From positions 1 to 30,000 of the forward strand of contig JBBDRV010000154.1 in NCBI GenBank assembly GCA_040905285.1: a stretch of 30,000 nt of DNA, given 5' to 3'. Position numbers and translations under genes: made by a program. This document shows, in pieces, positions 23,013-30,000 of the stretch (position 1 is its first letter; each line of letters begins with the position of its first letter). The notes beneath the pieces were generated by a model. That model was not told the origin of the DNA, made no database searches, and worked only from the letters and a program-made list of their open reading frames with translations. This stretch comes from JBBDRV01 sp040905285 (GTDB lineage: Bacteria; Bacteroidota; Rhodothermia; Balneolales; Balneolaceae).

Positions 23013-23507
23013 TCAAGTGGAAACCTTGCTCTCCGTCCTCGGATCCATGTCATACAGTGAGGAGGCCGTGGCCTGGATCGTCTTGTACCATTCATTGCCG
23101 AACTTGTCATTGATCATGTAATAATCCTGAAAATCCGGTTTTTTGAGATTCATCTTCCACTCCTGGTTCTTTGCCTTGAATACAGGATCTATATGCAAAA
23201 GCTCATGATAAACGAGCATTTCCTTCGTATCATCGTCAAGCATATCCCACAATTCACCGGAAATCTCTATCAGATAGTCATTTCCGGAATAGTATTTCAC
23301 CTCCCGGCTGGCTTTTATGCACTTGGCGGCCCGCTGCTTGGAAATATTGGGATAGATAAGAAAGTATCCTACCTGGGCGGGTTCAAAATTCAGGTCAAAC
23401 TTTTCTGTAGCACGCTTGGCAACAGCTTCTACTTCAGGGGATTCCATCAACTGTTTGTCGGTTAGTTTTATATCCCCTTTCGGGTCCAGAAAATCATTGT
23501 CTTGCAT
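23013..23507 (-). CDS. Phage-type putative zinc metallopeptidase
   Basis: A 164-residue protein with an HELLH zinc-binding signature (HExxH) inside VYHELLHIDP, and a downstream LKKPDFQDYY segment that may contribute a third ligand. It resembles the small "putative phage metallopeptidase" family: an N-terminal segment, a mid-domain with FLIYPNISKQRAAKCIKA and the HExxH helix at about 100-105. No signal peptide is visible. The substrate is unknown. No other phage genes surround it, so it is a solitary copy or a domesticated one. Confidence 0.75.
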   Translation of the reverse strand: MQDNDFLDPKGDIKLTDKQLMESPEVEAVAKRATEKFDLNFEPAQVGYFLIYPNISKQRAAKCIKASREVKYYSGNDYLIEISGELWDMLDDDTKEMLVYHELLHIDPVFKAKNQEWKMNLKKPDFQDYYMINDKFGNEWYKTIQATASSLYDMDPRTESKVST

Positions 23508-23739
23508 AGGAGTCTGTTCTGCTTTTTTTGAATCTGCGGCGGGACATTGCCGGAGATTGGTTTCCGTGTGTGTTACCCCTGCCGCCGGCGGTTTTGCCGG
23601 AGATGTTTATTTATTGATTAATAGAATTTGCCGTTGTCACAGCAGGCTGAGATGATAATAAGATGTGGGTAAAGATGAAATAAAATCGTTTCCCCGAATT
23701 CACCATTCCCCGCTTGCGGTTTCAGGTACCTGCCATTTT

Positions 23740-24516
23740 CTAAGCGGTAACCATTGCATCAACTTCTTTTCGCGGACAGTTCCTGAGCTTCATCAGATGG
23801 CCGGCAATTCGGTCTCTCGCCAGTTCAACAAGCATTTCAACCTGTTCCTGATTCATGCCTTTGGTGGAAATAGGCTCCAGGACTTCCAGCCTCGCATGGA
23901 CATTCTTTTTGAATATCCAGCTGTTCTTGGGAAGGCAGTTATGGGTACCGTCAATCACGAGCGGTAAAACAGGTACCTGCTCCCTGATGGCCAGTTCAAA
24001 CGCCCCCCTGGAGAAGCGGTTCAGCTTGCCGCTTCGGGATCTCGTGCCTTCGGGAAAAAATATTACAGAGGTGTTGTTTCTGAGGTAAAACAGCATTTGC
24101 CTGAAAGCCCTGACCTTCTGTCCTCCCGCCCTTCTGTCAACGGGAATATCTCCGGCCAGTTTCATCATCCAGCCTATCATTGGTATGGCGAAAAGTTCAC
24201 GTTTCGCTACCCATTTCATTTCCCACGGAAGATTGGATATGACAGGAATATCTGCATTGGACAGGTGATTGCTTACCACGACATAAGGTTTGCGGTCGTC
24301 GACCGACCGGTGTCCCCCCACTGTGACTTTCCAGTAGGGATTGACCCTTGAAATCGCCTTTCCAAGTTTCCTGAAAAAATATCCTGTCCTGTAGCGGGTT
24401 GTATCACGATCAAATATCCTTATCAGTGCCAGAATTGGCAGCCACAGAATAATCAGCAGGAGAATCATACTCCAGATGAATAGGGATTTTACCCGCTGCA
24501 TCAGAAATTTAATCAC
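23740..24516 (-). CDS. PlsC-type acyltransferase (second copy)
   Basis: A 258-residue lysophospholipid-acyltransferase-family protein with NHLSNAD (catalytic NHxxxxD), FPEGTRSRSG (substrate-binding block) and VPVLPLVIDG. An N-terminal membrane helix (about 11-32) anchors it to the inner membrane. It starts at GTG 24516, inside the 3' end of the DEAD-box helicase gene (8-base overlap), so it is translationally coupled; ATG 24501 is an alternative start. It is more canonical in its motifs than the first PlsC at 1719-2504, so this copy may be the main 1-acyl-glycerol-3-phosphate acyltransferase. Confidence 0.9.
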   Translation of the reverse strand: MIKFLMQRVKSLFIWSMILLLIILWLPILALIRIFDRDTTRYRTGYFFRKLGKAISRVNPYWKVTVGGHRSVDDRKPYVVVSNHLSNADIPVISNLPWEMKWVAKRELFAIPMIGWMMKLAGDIPVDRRAGGQKVRAFRQMLFYLRNNTSVIFFPEGTRSRSGKLNRFSRGAFELAIREQVPVLPLVIDGTHNCLPKNSWIFKKNVHARLEVLEPISTKGMNQEQVEMLVELARDRIAGHLMKLRNCPRKEVDAMVTA

Positions 24517-26164
24517 GTTTAAATCGGGGAATCACACTTTTGATAATGCCCCAGACCCCTTTGGCCGGCTGACGGGTATGTCTGTTACGTTCTCGTGCTT
24601 TTTCAACTTTTTGTGCAGAAATGACCGATGCCCGGTTTGTTTCCCTGCGATCATGGTTCGTATCAGCCTTTTTTTCTGAGGTTCCTCTATCAGGAGCTCT
24701 GCTATTACCGCTCCTGTCTGCGCCCTCCCGGCTGCGGGTCTCTTCTTTTACTTCGGATTTTTCGGCCTGACGGCTGCTGCTCTGTTTCACAGGACGCCCG
24801 GATCTGGCGGGATTCCGTTTTTTGTCAGTTGATGAAGGGTCGCTTTTCCGGCTCTCCTTACTTCCTGCCGGCTTTTTGGTACGCCGCTTGTTTTCATCAC
24901 CGGATTTGGCTGACTGGCCGTTTGAACCTTTCTTACGGCCGGTTTTATCAGAACCGCTGCCGGCAGTGGCATTTTCTTCATTGCCATTGCTCAGGCCGGG
25001 CTTTTTCCCGGGCATGTCCGCCTGGTTCCATCGAAACTCCGATGAAGAATCAAACGTATCGGAAAGATGAATCTTTTTCAGCCTGTTATCCCTGATCCGG
25101 TCAATATCCCCAAAAGCCCGGCTGTCCCTTTTTGTAACGAGAGTGACCGCAATACCGGATTTGTCATACCTCCCCGTTCGCCCTATTCTGTGCACATAGT
25201 CATCGGCACTTCTCGGCACATCATAGTTAATGATCATCGATACATCTTTTATATCGATCCCCCTGGCTATGACATTGGTAGCCACGATGACCGGAATTTC
25301 TCCATTCTTAAAGGCATTCAAAGCCCTGTTTCTCTCGTCCTGGCTTCTGTCACCATGGATGCTGCCGGCTTTGATACCCTGTTTCTTCAACAGCCTCTGA
25401 AGCTCATCCGTCCCTTTCTTGGTCGAGGTAAAAATAATACAGGAGTCCCATTTTATATTGTCAAAGATCTGCTTGACCAACGGGATCTTCTGATTGCTTT
25501 TAAGCAGATAGGCCCTTTGTTCAACGGACTGTGCAGGCTTTGAGCGGGCTATTTCTATTGTGACAGGGTCCTGCATAATGGATGAGGCCAGTTTCTCGAT
25601 CTCTTTGGGCATCGTGGCCGAGAAGAGAAGTGTCTGCCTGTTTTTGGGTATCCATCCGATAATTTTTGTCATGTCCGGTAAAAATCCCATATCAAGCATG
25701 CGGTCGGCCTCATCCAGCACCAGATATTCAACTGTGGAAAAATCAATGTTTACAATCTTGTTCTGGTCTATGAATCTTCCCGGCGTGGCTACAATGATGT
25801 CAACACCGGCTTTAAGTGCCTTGGCCTGAGCGGAAAAATCACTTCCGCCGATGACCGTGGCAGACGTTATTCCCGTGTGGTATCCGATGGCAAATATCTG
25901 CTCATCAATCTGTTGCGCCAGCTCTCTCGTCGGCGTCAGTATAATTGCCTTTATGCCGTCTCTTTCACCACGGAGGATGCGGTCCACGATCGGTATGACA
26001 AAAGCTCCGGTTTTACCGGTGCCGGTTTGTGCTGTACCGATAATATCTTTCTTGTCAAGGACGTGCGGAATCGCTTTTTCCTGCACGGGTGTCGCTTCAA
26101 TAAAATTTATATCCGTCAGTCCGGAGAGTAGTTCATCCGTCAGATTCAGTTCTGAAAATTTCAA
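24509..26164 (-). CDS. DEAD-box ATP-dependent RNA helicase with basic tail
   Basis: A 551-residue helicase that would remodel RNA, for example in ribosome assembly or cold adaptation. The Q motif (F3 and the ATPVQ at 24-28), motif I AQTGTGKT (45-52), Ia PTRELAQQ, motif II DEAD (151-154), motif III SAT (182-184) and motif VI HRIGRTGR (325-332) are all intact. It is in the RhlE/CsdA-like group. Residues about 370-551 form a long low-complexity tail rich in Lys, Arg, Ser, Gly and Glu, which often binds RNA. The end of the tail is helical (GIIKSVIPRFKRD). The start is TTG at 26164, preceded by AAGAAG. It overlaps the acyltransferase start. Confidence 0.95.
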   Translation of the reverse strand: MKFSELNLTDELLSGLTDINFIEATPVQEKAIPHVLDKKDIIGTAQTGTGKTGAFVIPIVDRILRGERDGIKAIILTPTRELAQQIDEQIFAIGYHTGITSATVIGGSDFSAQAKALKAGVDIIVATPGRFIDQNKIVNIDFSTVEYLVLDEADRMLDMGFLPDMTKIIGWIPKNRQTLLFSATMPKEIEKLASSIMQDPVTIEIARSKPAQSVEQRAYLLKSNQKIPLVKQIFDNIKWDSCIIFTSTKKGTDELQRLLKKQGIKAGSIHGDRSQDERNRALNAFKNGEIPVIVATNVIARGIDIKDVSMIINYDVPRSADDYVHRIGRTGRYDKSGIAVTLVTKRDSRAFGDIDRIRDNRLKKIHLSDTFDSSSEFRWNQADMPGKKPGLSNGNEENATAGSGSDKTGRKKGSNGQSAKSGDENKRRTKKPAGSKESRKSDPSSTDKKRNPARSGRPVKQSSSRQAEKSEVKEETRSREGADRSGNSRAPDRGTSEKKADTNHDRRETNRASVISAQKVEKARERNRHTRQPAKGVWGIIKSVIPRFKRD

Positions 26165-26456
26165 AAGTTTCTTCTTTCATTTAAATTGATTACTGCTTTT
26201 ACAGGAAAGCAATATACAAAAAACCAGTGAGAATTGTGATACCTCTGAAACCTGTTTTATCATGCCCGAGGGCCTGTTTTAATAAGGCACCTGCAAGTCT
26301 TTTTTAATTCGGGTCCGGCGGTTGGCCCCTCCGGACCAAACCGGCAGTCTATCTTTGGTTCTGTCATTACTTTATAACAGCAGGCCTTTTTATCCCCTTT
26401 AAAAAGTGATATCTTGACATCTTGTAATAAATTATAAAAATCAAATATCGCTGCTT
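26165..26456. promoter_or_regulatory. Divergent intergenic region, helicase/FKBP genes
   Basis: The spacer between the divergent helicase and FKBP genes must carry both promoters. A TTGACA (26414-26419) lies about 40 bases before the FKBP start and is followed by an AT-rich stretch with TATAAA (26433-26438), but the 13-base spacing is too short for a normal sigma-70 pair. The call is tentative. Confidence 0.3.
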
Positions 26457-27170
26457 ATGAGATCCATTATTTGTTCCATATTTGTTTCAACACTCATTTT
26501 GACAGCAGGATGTCAGGATTCGGCTGATCTGGACAGCAGCCCGGAATACAGGAGCACACTTGACTCTGTCAGCTACAGTCTTGGTTATTTCTATGGAAGT
26601 TCAATGGCCAATGAGGGCATTGATGAATTCAATTATTCAAACTTCGTTTCCGGGCTAAGGACGGCTATCGAACAGGAAGATCCCGGTTTGGACGAAATGG
26701 AAATGCAGATGGCCATGCAAAATTTCCAGATGGAACTTCAACAGAGACAAAGTGTGGAAAATGAGGAGAGAGCCAGTGCCAACCAGGAGGAATCCGAACG
26801 TTTTCTTGAAGAAAATGCAGAACGTGAAGATGTACAGGTTACGGAAAGCGGTCTTCAGTATCGTGTAATAGAAGAAGGCAACGGCGAGAGTCCCGGCCCA
26901 GAATCAAATGTGCAGGTCCATTACCGCGGCACACTGGCGGATGGTGAAGAATTTGACAGTTCATACAGCCGTGGCGAACCTGCTGAATTTCCTCTCAACC
27001 AGGTCATCCCCGGCTGGACAGAGGGACTCCAGCTTATGGAAGAAGGCGCCAGCTATGAATTCTTCATTCCGTCGCATCTGGGCTACGGATCCAACCCTCC
27101 TTCCGGCAGTCCGATCGAACCGGGTGCTGTACTGATTTTTGAAGTGGAATTACTCTCTGTACTTGATTAG
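26457..27170 (+). CDS. FKBP-type peptidyl-prolyl cis-trans isomerase lipoprotein
   Basis: A 237-residue lipoprotein: signal peptide with lipobox LTAGC (Cys19), then an FKBP-N-type helical dimerisation domain (about 28-115, with YSLGYFYGSSM and the Met/Gln-rich MAMQNFQMELQQRQ). The C-terminal FKBP catalytic domain is at about 125-237 (VQVHYRGTLADGEEFDSSYSRGEP, VIPGWTEGLQLM, IPSHLGYGS). This is the Mip/FkpA arrangement, so it would assist folding of exported proteins in the periplasm or at the outer membrane. It is a single gene with a terminator behind it. Confidence 0.94.
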   Translation: MRSIICSIFVSTLILTAGCQDSADLDSSPEYRSTLDSVSYSLGYFYGSSMANEGIDEFNYSNFVSGLRTAIEQEDPGLDEMEMQMAMQNFQMELQQRQSVENEERASANQEESERFLEENAEREDVQVTESGLQYRVIEEGNGESPGPESNVQVHYRGTLADGEEFDSSYSRGEPAEFPLNQVIPGWTEGLQLMEEGASYEFFIPSHLGYGSNPPSGSPIEPGAVLIFEVELLSVLD

Positions 27171-27192
27171 AGAATATCTGTTCTATTAATTG

Positions 27193-27229
27193 AAAATCGT
27201 GCCTCGTTTATTCGTTGCACGATTTTTTT
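27193..27229 (+). terminator. Rho-independent terminator after the FKBP gene
   Basis: The stem AAATCGTGC (27194-27202) and GCACGATTT (27217-27225) surrounds a 14-base loop and is followed by a run of T. It starts about 23 bases after the FKBP stop. It lies before the queG start, and a longer queG frame running into it is unlikely. Confidence 0.85.
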
Positions 27230-27244
27230 GTTTTATCTTGTGGC

Positions 27245-28213
27245 ATGGACCTGTTAGCACGAACAATGACTGTACGGCGGCAAGCTCTCGCTCTTGGGTT
27301 TGACGCCTGCGGATTCGCAAAAGCTGAACCCCTGGAAGAAGAGGCCCGGCGGCTGGAGTTATGGCTTGAAGGCAAACGCCATGGGAAGATGGAGTGGATG
27401 GAAAATCATTTTGACAAGCGGATTGACCCGTCACGGCTGGTCCCCGGCACGAAAAGTGTGATTTCCGTTATTGCAAGCTATCATTTTCCCCAGAACCAGG
27501 ATTATGACCGTGAACCGGGCGTGCCAAAAATTGCCAAATATGCCCGCGGAAGAGATTATCACAAGGTATTTAAAAAAAGATTGCACAAACTCTTTGATTT
27601 CCTCAAAGAAAAGATCGGAGAGGTCGAGGGACGGGTTTTTGTAGATTCGGCACCGGTAATGGACAAGGCATGGGCTGAAAAGGCAGGTCTCGGCTGGATA
27701 GGCAAGAATTCAAATCTGTTAAACCGGCAGCACGGTTCCTTCTTTCTAATAGGCGAAATCCTTGTGGATGCCCGGTTTACATATGATGCCCCGGCGACAG
27801 ACCACTGTGGCAGCTGTACGCTGTGTATAGACTCCTGTCCGACAGATGCCATCCATGAACCCTACAAGATAGACAGCAACAAATGTATTTCATACCTGAC
27901 AATCGAATTGAAAGACCGAATACCCCGGGAGCATCACCAGGATCTCGGTGAATGGATGTTCGGTTGTGATATCTGCCAGGATGTGTGTCCGTGGAACCGA
28001 AAAGCCAAATACGGGCAGATGGAGGATTTGAAGCCGCGGGAAAAAATCCTGAATAAAGATCTTTCATTCTGGGAAGGTATTGGCAAGGAAGAATACGAGC
28101 ATCTATTTAACGGCACGCCTGTCCGCAGGGCAAAACTGGAAAAATTCCGGGAGAATTCCGGCATCGCAGTCAGGAACCTGAGACATCTAAACAAGGCCAA
28201 TGGAACTCCCTGA
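27245..28213 (+). CDS. queG: Epoxyqueuosine reductase
   Basis: A 322-residue QueG, the cobalamin- and iron-sulphur-dependent enzyme that reduces epoxyqueuosine to queuosine in the wobble position of some tRNAs. Two 4Fe-4S-type Cys clusters are clear: CGSCTLCIDSCP (Cys188, 191, 194, 198), and Cys214 with CDICQDVCP (Cys241, 244, 248). The central signature VDSAPVMDKAWAEKAGLGWIGKN is characteristic. The product is shorter than the E. coli enzyme because the C-terminal HEAT-type part is missing. I use ATG 27245; an in-frame TTG at 27215 would begin inside the terminator. No other queuosine genes are in the window. Confidence 0.94.
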   Translation: MDLLARTMTVRRQALALGFDACGFAKAEPLEEEARRLELWLEGKRHGKMEWMENHFDKRIDPSRLVPGTKSVISVIASYHFPQNQDYDREPGVPKIAKYARGRDYHKVFKKRLHKLFDFLKEKIGEVEGRVFVDSAPVMDKAWAEKAGLGWIGKNSNLLNRQHGSFFLIGEILVDARFTYDAPATDHCGSCTLCIDSCPTDAIHEPYKIDSNKCISYLTIELKDRIPREHHQDLGEWMFGCDICQDVCPWNRKAKYGQMEDLKPREKILNKDLSFWEGIGKEEYEHLFNGTPVRRAKLEKFRENSGIAVRNLRHLNKANGTP

Positions 28214-28386
28214 TATTTTTCTGGATTCAGAAGCTCAGGACCTGACCCGGCGGCGAATGCCTGCAGAATAGTTATGGTCAATTGCAGATTTCTGCTATCT
28301 TTGGGTGGCGTAAGTACTTGCAATTGAAAACTGCAGCTGCTTGCAATCATTCAAATAACATTATAAATACTAAATCTAAAAACAGG

Positions 28387-28881
28387 ATGATGAAAAAACT
28401 ACTAACTACATGTTTGTTTTCAGTTCTTGCCCTGGCTGTTACGGTAACCGCCGAAGCGCAATATACAGTCGGAGGCGGTTTGATGTATGGCTCTGAAATC
28501 GAACAGTTTGGTATAAGAGCCGATGGGTTCTATACGATCAACGAAGATTTCAGGATCGGCGCTACTCTTGGTTATTTCTTTCCGGATGAATTTAACGGGA
28601 CAAGCTTTAACTGGTTCGACCTTGATTTTAATGGCAATTACTTCTTTCTGAACGAGGATGAATTATCATTATACGGCCTCGGAGGACTGAATTTTGCATT
28701 CCTCTCGATCAATAATGACAATGCACCAAACTATTCTGAAACAGAAGTGGGTCTGAATCTGGGCGGAGGCCTCGAATACATGCTCGATTTTGCTTCCCTT
28801 TTCGGAGAACTGAAATTGGCGGGTCTCGGCGGGGACGCAGACCAGCTGGTTCTGGGAGCGGGTCTGCGGTTCAGCCTGTAA
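28387..28881 (+). CDS. Small outer-membrane beta-barrel protein
   Basis: About 164 residues with a signal peptide (MMKKLLTTCLFSVLALAVTVTAEA, likely cut before QY) and then alternating amphipathic strands: YTVGGGLMYGSEI, FRIGATLGYFFPDEF, FDLDFNGNYFFLN, EVGLNLGGGLEYML. It ends LVLGAGLRFSL, a typical C-terminal barrel strand with an aromatic near the end. It is an OmpW/opacity-like eight-stranded barrel with no enzymatic motif. I start at ATG 28387, since the upstream part of the frame has no signal-peptide likeness; ATG 28390 is equally possible. A terminator follows. Confidence 0.82.
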   Translation: MMKKLLTTCLFSVLALAVTVTAEAQYTVGGGLMYGSEIEQFGIRADGFYTINEDFRIGATLGYFFPDEFNGTSFNWFDLDFNGNYFFLNEDELSLYGLGGLNFAFLSINNDNAPNYSETEVGLNLGGGLEYMLDFASLFGELKLAGLGGDADQLVLGAGLRFSL

Positions 28882-28903
28882 ACTCCCTTTTACTTTTTAT
28901 GGC

Positions 28904-28933
28904 AAAAGAGGCACCGGTGAGGTGTCTCTTTTT
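28904..28933 (+). terminator. Rho-independent terminator after the beta-barrel gene
   Basis: The stem AAAAGAGGCACC pairs with GGTGTCTCTTTT (one G-U), loop GGTGA, then a T run. It begins about 23 bases after the barrel gene stop. Its near-symmetric A/T flanks make it potentially bidirectional, so it could also end the prmA transcript. Confidence 0.85.
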
Positions 28934-29040
28934 ATTTGAAAAAACCGAGACTCATCCCCTGTCCGGGTTCATGCTGCCTGCATCTGCCTGTGGAGGGTTC
29001 GGCGAGGCACGGCCACAAAATTATTTGTCGGGCATTGCCT

Positions 29041-29084
29041 TCGGGAGTTACGGCTTTTCAAATCGGGAGTTACGGCTTTTCAAA
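29041..29084. repeat. 22-bp tandem duplication at the prmA stop
   Basis: The unit TCGGGAGTTACGGCTTTTCAAA occurs at 29041-29062 and again, perfectly, at 29063-29084. The second copy contains the stop and last codons of prmA. The first copy lies beyond the gene and repeats the same FEKP-stop end, so the duplication seems to have arisen from the gene's 3' end. Confidence 0.9.
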
Positions 29085-29903
29085 ACAGAGTAAGATCCAC
29101 TCGTCCATACCACGTTCACCGGTGAATACAAGCTCAGCGGACGTTGCCTCATTCCGTATTGCAGCCTTGTCGCTTTGCAGTAATCCCGAAACAGCAAGCG
29201 TCCCTTTCTTTTTCAGATGTTTTACGAACAGAGGCAGAAGATCGGAAATGGCATTCCGGTTGATATTGGCAAGGATCAGGTCATACCGCTTATCCGGAAC
29301 GGTTTCTATTCCTCCGCGACGAATGGTCACCCTGTCATCCACAACATTTATGAGGGCATTTTCCCTGGCATTGATTTCACTCCATTCATCCGTATCAAAG
29401 CCGAAAGCGGAATCCGCTCCCAGTTTAACTGCTGCGATGGCAAGTATCCCCGAACCAGTACCGGCATCCAGGACCTCCCTGCCGGATGGACTCAGTTCCG
29501 GCAACATTTCGAGCATCAGTTTGGTAGTGGCATGATACCCTGTACCGAAAGACATTTTGGGATCTATTTCCAGCAGGATCTCCCCTTCCGGCGGCGATAC
29601 GGATAACCAGGTGGGCCTTATAAAGAATTTTCCTATGGATTGCGGTTTAATGGATTTTTCCCAGTCCTCATTCCAGTTCTTCTCATGGATCTCTTCTGTT
29701 TCGATGTAGTTATCACCGGGATAGGCGGCCAGAATCTGTTCTATATACTCCCTGTCGACATCACTGAATCCGGTTTTGACAATGAATGCCTCAAGCCGGC
29801 TGTCAAACTGTTCAAAACCGTCAAAACCAAGTTCCACCAGCTCTGAAACAAGGGCTTCATGGTAGTCCTCGGTAACCTGGATTGTCAGCTTAAGCCACGT
29901 CAT
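29070..29903 (-). CDS. prmA: Ribosomal protein L11 methyltransferase
   Basis: A 277-residue PrmA that methylates ribosomal protein L11 using S-adenosylmethionine. The N-terminal L11-recognition domain (about 1-80) precedes the SAM-binding Rossmann domain: MSFGTGYHATT (about 117-126), motif I LDAGTGSGILAIAA (145-158), acidic motif FGFDTDEWS, and LILANINRN (209-217), the family's NIN-type active-site block. The ATG overlaps the stop of the upstream gene (TGATG), so the two are co-translated. The 3' end lies in a short tandem duplication. Confidence 0.95.
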   Translation of the reverse strand: MTWLKLTIQVTEDYHEALVSELVELGFDGFEQFDSRLEAFIVKTGFSDVDREYIEQILAAYPGDNYIETEEIHEKNWNEDWEKSIKPQSIGKFFIRPTWLSVSPPEGEILLEIDPKMSFGTGYHATTKLMLEMLPELSPSGREVLDAGTGSGILAIAAVKLGADSAFGFDTDEWSEINARENALINVVDDRVTIRRGGIETVPDKRYDLILANINRNAISDLLPLFVKHLKKKGTLAVSGLLQSDKAAIRNEATSAELVFTGERGMDEWILLCFEKP

Positions 29904-30000
29904 CAGTTAATTCTGTTATAAATAAGTTCAGTCAGAAGATCACCTGTAGCCTGCAGGGTCTCCCTGTCGATTATATCCATATCGTCATCCGTCGTATGCC
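29903..30000 (-). CDS. M28-family peptidase-like protein, 3' end (partial)
   Basis: The last 31 codons of a minus-strand gene enter from the right edge and end at TGA 29903-29905, which overlaps the prmA ATG. The tail reads HTTDDDMDIIDRETLQATGD and fits the C-terminal end of M28 zinc aminopeptidases, where a conserved His followed by a T-x-x-D is one of the metal ligands. The rest of the gene is outside the window, so the family call is tentative. Confidence 0.6.
   Translation of the reverse strand, partial: HTTDDDMDIIDRETLQATGDLLTELIYNRIN

Noticed and set aside
26414..26438. TTGACA-TATAAA as a sigma-70 promoter for the FKBP gene
   Set aside because: The 13-base spacing is too short for a functional pair, so it is mentioned only as a tentative signal in the intergenic entry.
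27215..27244. Longer queG start at a TTG
   Set aside because: It would begin inside the rho-independent terminator of the FKBP gene and adds residues not seen in the family.

Overview
The window looks like a chromosomal segment of a Gram-negative bacterium of the Bacteroidota/Balneolota-Rhodothermota kind. This is inferred from lipoprotein and outer-membrane-barrel genes, weak or absent Shine-Dalgarno sites before many starts, a pilin with an MGQQQ-type N-terminus, and the gene repertoire. No phage, insertion sequence, CRISPR array or rRNA is visible. The window is mostly housekeeping and envelope genes, with one striking pilus locus.

Layout. 1-118 is the 3' end of an unrecognised plus-strand gene. 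127-2504 (minus) is a PlsC-type acyltransferase followed by an alpha/beta-hydrolase-DedA fusion. 2773-3585 (plus) is a stand-alone alpha/beta hydrolase. 3589-13225 (minus) is a type IV pilus assembly operon in the order pilC, pilB, cNMP-binding-like protein, pilT, pilM-pilN fusion, pilO-pilP fusion, pilQ secretin with a SPOR tail. 13497-14006 (minus) is a pilin-like gene with its own terminator. 14493-16895 (minus) is a beta-helix (pectate-lyase-3 type) lipoprotein lying just behind a tRNA-Leu(CAA) gene. 17456-18916 (plus) is a lipoprotein with invasin-like Ig repeats. 19180-22999 (plus) is a degenerate AAA+ domain protein followed by a MacAB-like adaptor, ATPase and permease. 23013-23507 (minus) is a phage-type metallopeptidase. 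23740-26164 (minus) is a DEAD-box RNA helicase overlapping a second PlsC. 26457-28881 (plus) holds an FKBP lipoprotein, queG and a small outer-membrane beta-barrel. 29070-30000 (minus) is prmA behind the 3' end of an M28-like peptidase.

How the genes fit together. The pilus operon would supply a platform protein (PilC), an extension motor with an N-terminal MshEN-like c-di-GMP-type module (PilB), a retraction motor (PilT), the alignment complex compressed into two fusion polypeptides, and an outer-membrane secretin whose SPOR domain could anchor it to septal or denuded peptidoglycan. No prepilin peptidase and no minor pilins are in the window. The cNMP-binding-like protein without a DNA-binding domain, between the two motors, suggests a second regulatory input. 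The most noteworthy observations are the fused pilus alignment complex, a roughly 150-bp palindromic element inserted inside that operon, the inactive-looking AAA+ protein linked to a MacAB-type exporter, and the hydrolase-DedA fusion that has lost its nucleophile.
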